Below, piece after piece: positions 63,285 to 64,000 of a stretch of 64,000 nucleotides of DNA. Every line of letters starts with the position of its first letter. Position 1 is the first letter of the stretch. The DNA is from JAFGSI01 sp041287425. Its GTDB lineage: Bacteria > Chloroflexota > Anaerolineae > Anaerolineales > Villigracilaceae. The notes beneath the pieces were generated by a model. It saw nothing but the letters and a program-made list of their open reading frames with translations, was not told where the DNA came from and made no database searches. The DNA is taken from NCBI GenBank assembly GCA_041287425.1, contig JBEULG010000006.1, forward strand, positions 1 through 64,000. The letters are read 5' to 3'. The translations under genes and the position numbers were made by a program.

Positions 63285-64000
63285 ATGACCCTCATCCGCC
63301 CCGCCGAACCTGAAGATTTCGAGCGCCTCTACCCTCTCTTCCTGGGCTTCAACGAGCCGCGCCCGGCGAAAGAGACCTTCCGCCGCCTGTTCGTCCGTCT
63401 CTGGGGCAACCTGGACGACCCCTTCGGTTACCTGCTCGAAGACGAGGGCCGGCCGGTCGGCTTCCTGGGGACGCTTTTCAGCCAGCGCGAAATCGAAGGC
63501 CGGGAGGAGAAATTTTGCAACCTGACGACCTGGATTGTCGCCCCCGAATATCGCAGCGAGGGGCTGTCGCTGCTTTCCCGCGTCCTGAACCGCACAGGGG
63601 TGACCTTCACCAACTTCACCGGCCTCAAAGTCGCGCCCATCCTGCGCCGCTTCGGCTTCCAGGTCCTGGATGAGCGCGCCCGCATCCTGCTGCCCCTGCC
63701 TTTCGCCGGGGCAGGCGAAATTTCGCTCGACCCCGAGCGAATCGCCCCCTGCCTGGACGACCACGACCGGCGCATCCTCGAGGATCACCGCCCCTTTGCC
63801 TTTCCCCATCTCTTGCTGCGGCGCGGCGGCGAGTACGCCTATCTGATCGTCAAGCCCGTCCGCCGCAAGCGCCTGCCGCTGGCCGAGGTGCACTACCTGA
63901 GTCATCCGGCCGTCTTCGCCCGCCTGGCCCCCTCGCTGCTGGCCCGCCTCTGCCTGCGGCTGGGCGTCCTCGGCCTGCTGGTCGGCGAGCATTACCTGGC
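63285..64000 (+). CDS. GNAT-fold acetyltransferase-like protein, partial at right edge
   Basis: An open frame from ATG 63285 to the end of the window (238 codons, no stop). The N-terminus MTLIRPAEPEDFERLYPLFL is typical of GNAT enzymes. YLLEDEGRPVGFLGTLF is the central strand, and NLTTWIVAPEYRSEGLSLL covers the acetyl-CoA loop region, although the usual R/Q-x-x-G-x-G/A is degenerate. The part after about residue 140 is not recognised. It starts 7 bp after the ligase stop and so probably belongs to the same pathway, perhaps transferring the carrier-bound acyl group. Confidence 0.7.
   Translation, partial: MTLIRPAEPEDFERLYPLFLGFNEPRPAKETFRRLFVRLWGNLDDPFGYLLEDEGRPVGFLGTLFSQREIEGREEKFCNLTTWIVAPEYRSEGLSLLSRVLNRTGVTFTNFTGLKVAPILRRFGFQVLDERARILLPLPFAGAGEISLDPERIAPCLDDHDRRILEDHRPFAFPHLLLRRGGEYAYLIVKPVRRKRLPLAEVHYLSHPAVFARLAPSLLARLCLRLGVLGLLVGEHYL

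Overview
The window looks like a chromosomal segment of a high-GC bacterium, most probably a Chloroflexota member of the Anaerolineae type. This is inference from content: many proteins with long GAF-domain series, an Agl23/TIGR03663-like membrane glycosyltransferase fused to NHL repeats, TrmFO, a type 2 IPP isomerase, a GH42 beta-galactosidase and lipoproteins. No rRNA, transposase, CRISPR array or phage gene was seen. Coding density is very high and many adjacent genes overlap by 1-4 bp.

Left part (1-18738), mostly metabolic. A minus-strand STAND/NB-ARC ATPase with TPR repeats runs off the left edge. It is followed by rlmN, a giant membrane glycosyltransferase-NHL protein, sucC-sucD (with a bidirectional terminator behind them), acpP divergent from fni, two tandemly duplicated lipoproteins with a TIM-barrel-like protein, a polyprenyl diphosphate synthase, tRNA-Gly(CCC), a GH42 enzyme and a convergent transketolase.

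Centre (18813-50594), the striking region. A six-copy 14-bp tandem repeat and a promoter precede a roughly 31-kb co-directional gene run. It holds two receiver-only response regulators, then ten paralogous membrane receptors carrying GAF domains but no kinase, cyclase or chemotaxis output domain. These are followed by a ParA-type ATPase, a 1839-residue soluble hybrid histidine kinase with seven GAF domains and two receiver domains, a threonine-synthase-like PLP enzyme fused to a receiver domain, and an EamA-family exporter. The receptors differ in their N-terminal sensing modules (multi-TM, or Cache plus HAMP). They share one highly similar GAF domain, and nine of the ten end in the same compact module: a half GAF followed by the first part of another GAF. 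I read this as one signalling system: many membrane sensors, one shared kinase, a ParA that may position the assembly, and receiver-containing outputs, one of them enzymatic.

Right part (50610-64000). A minus-strand three-gene two-component operon (GAF kinase, receiver-GAF-kinase, receiver-winged-helix regulator), each gene overlapping the next by 4 bp. Then trmFO, an M28 peptidase/glutaminyl-cyclase-like protein, another histidine kinase overlapping hflX, a small membrane protein, and a translationally coupled set of acyl-carrier protein, SDR and acyl-CoA ligase followed by a GNAT-like protein cut by the window end.

Genes 1..1998 (-) and 63285..64000 (+) are open at the window edges and were read directly from the sequence.
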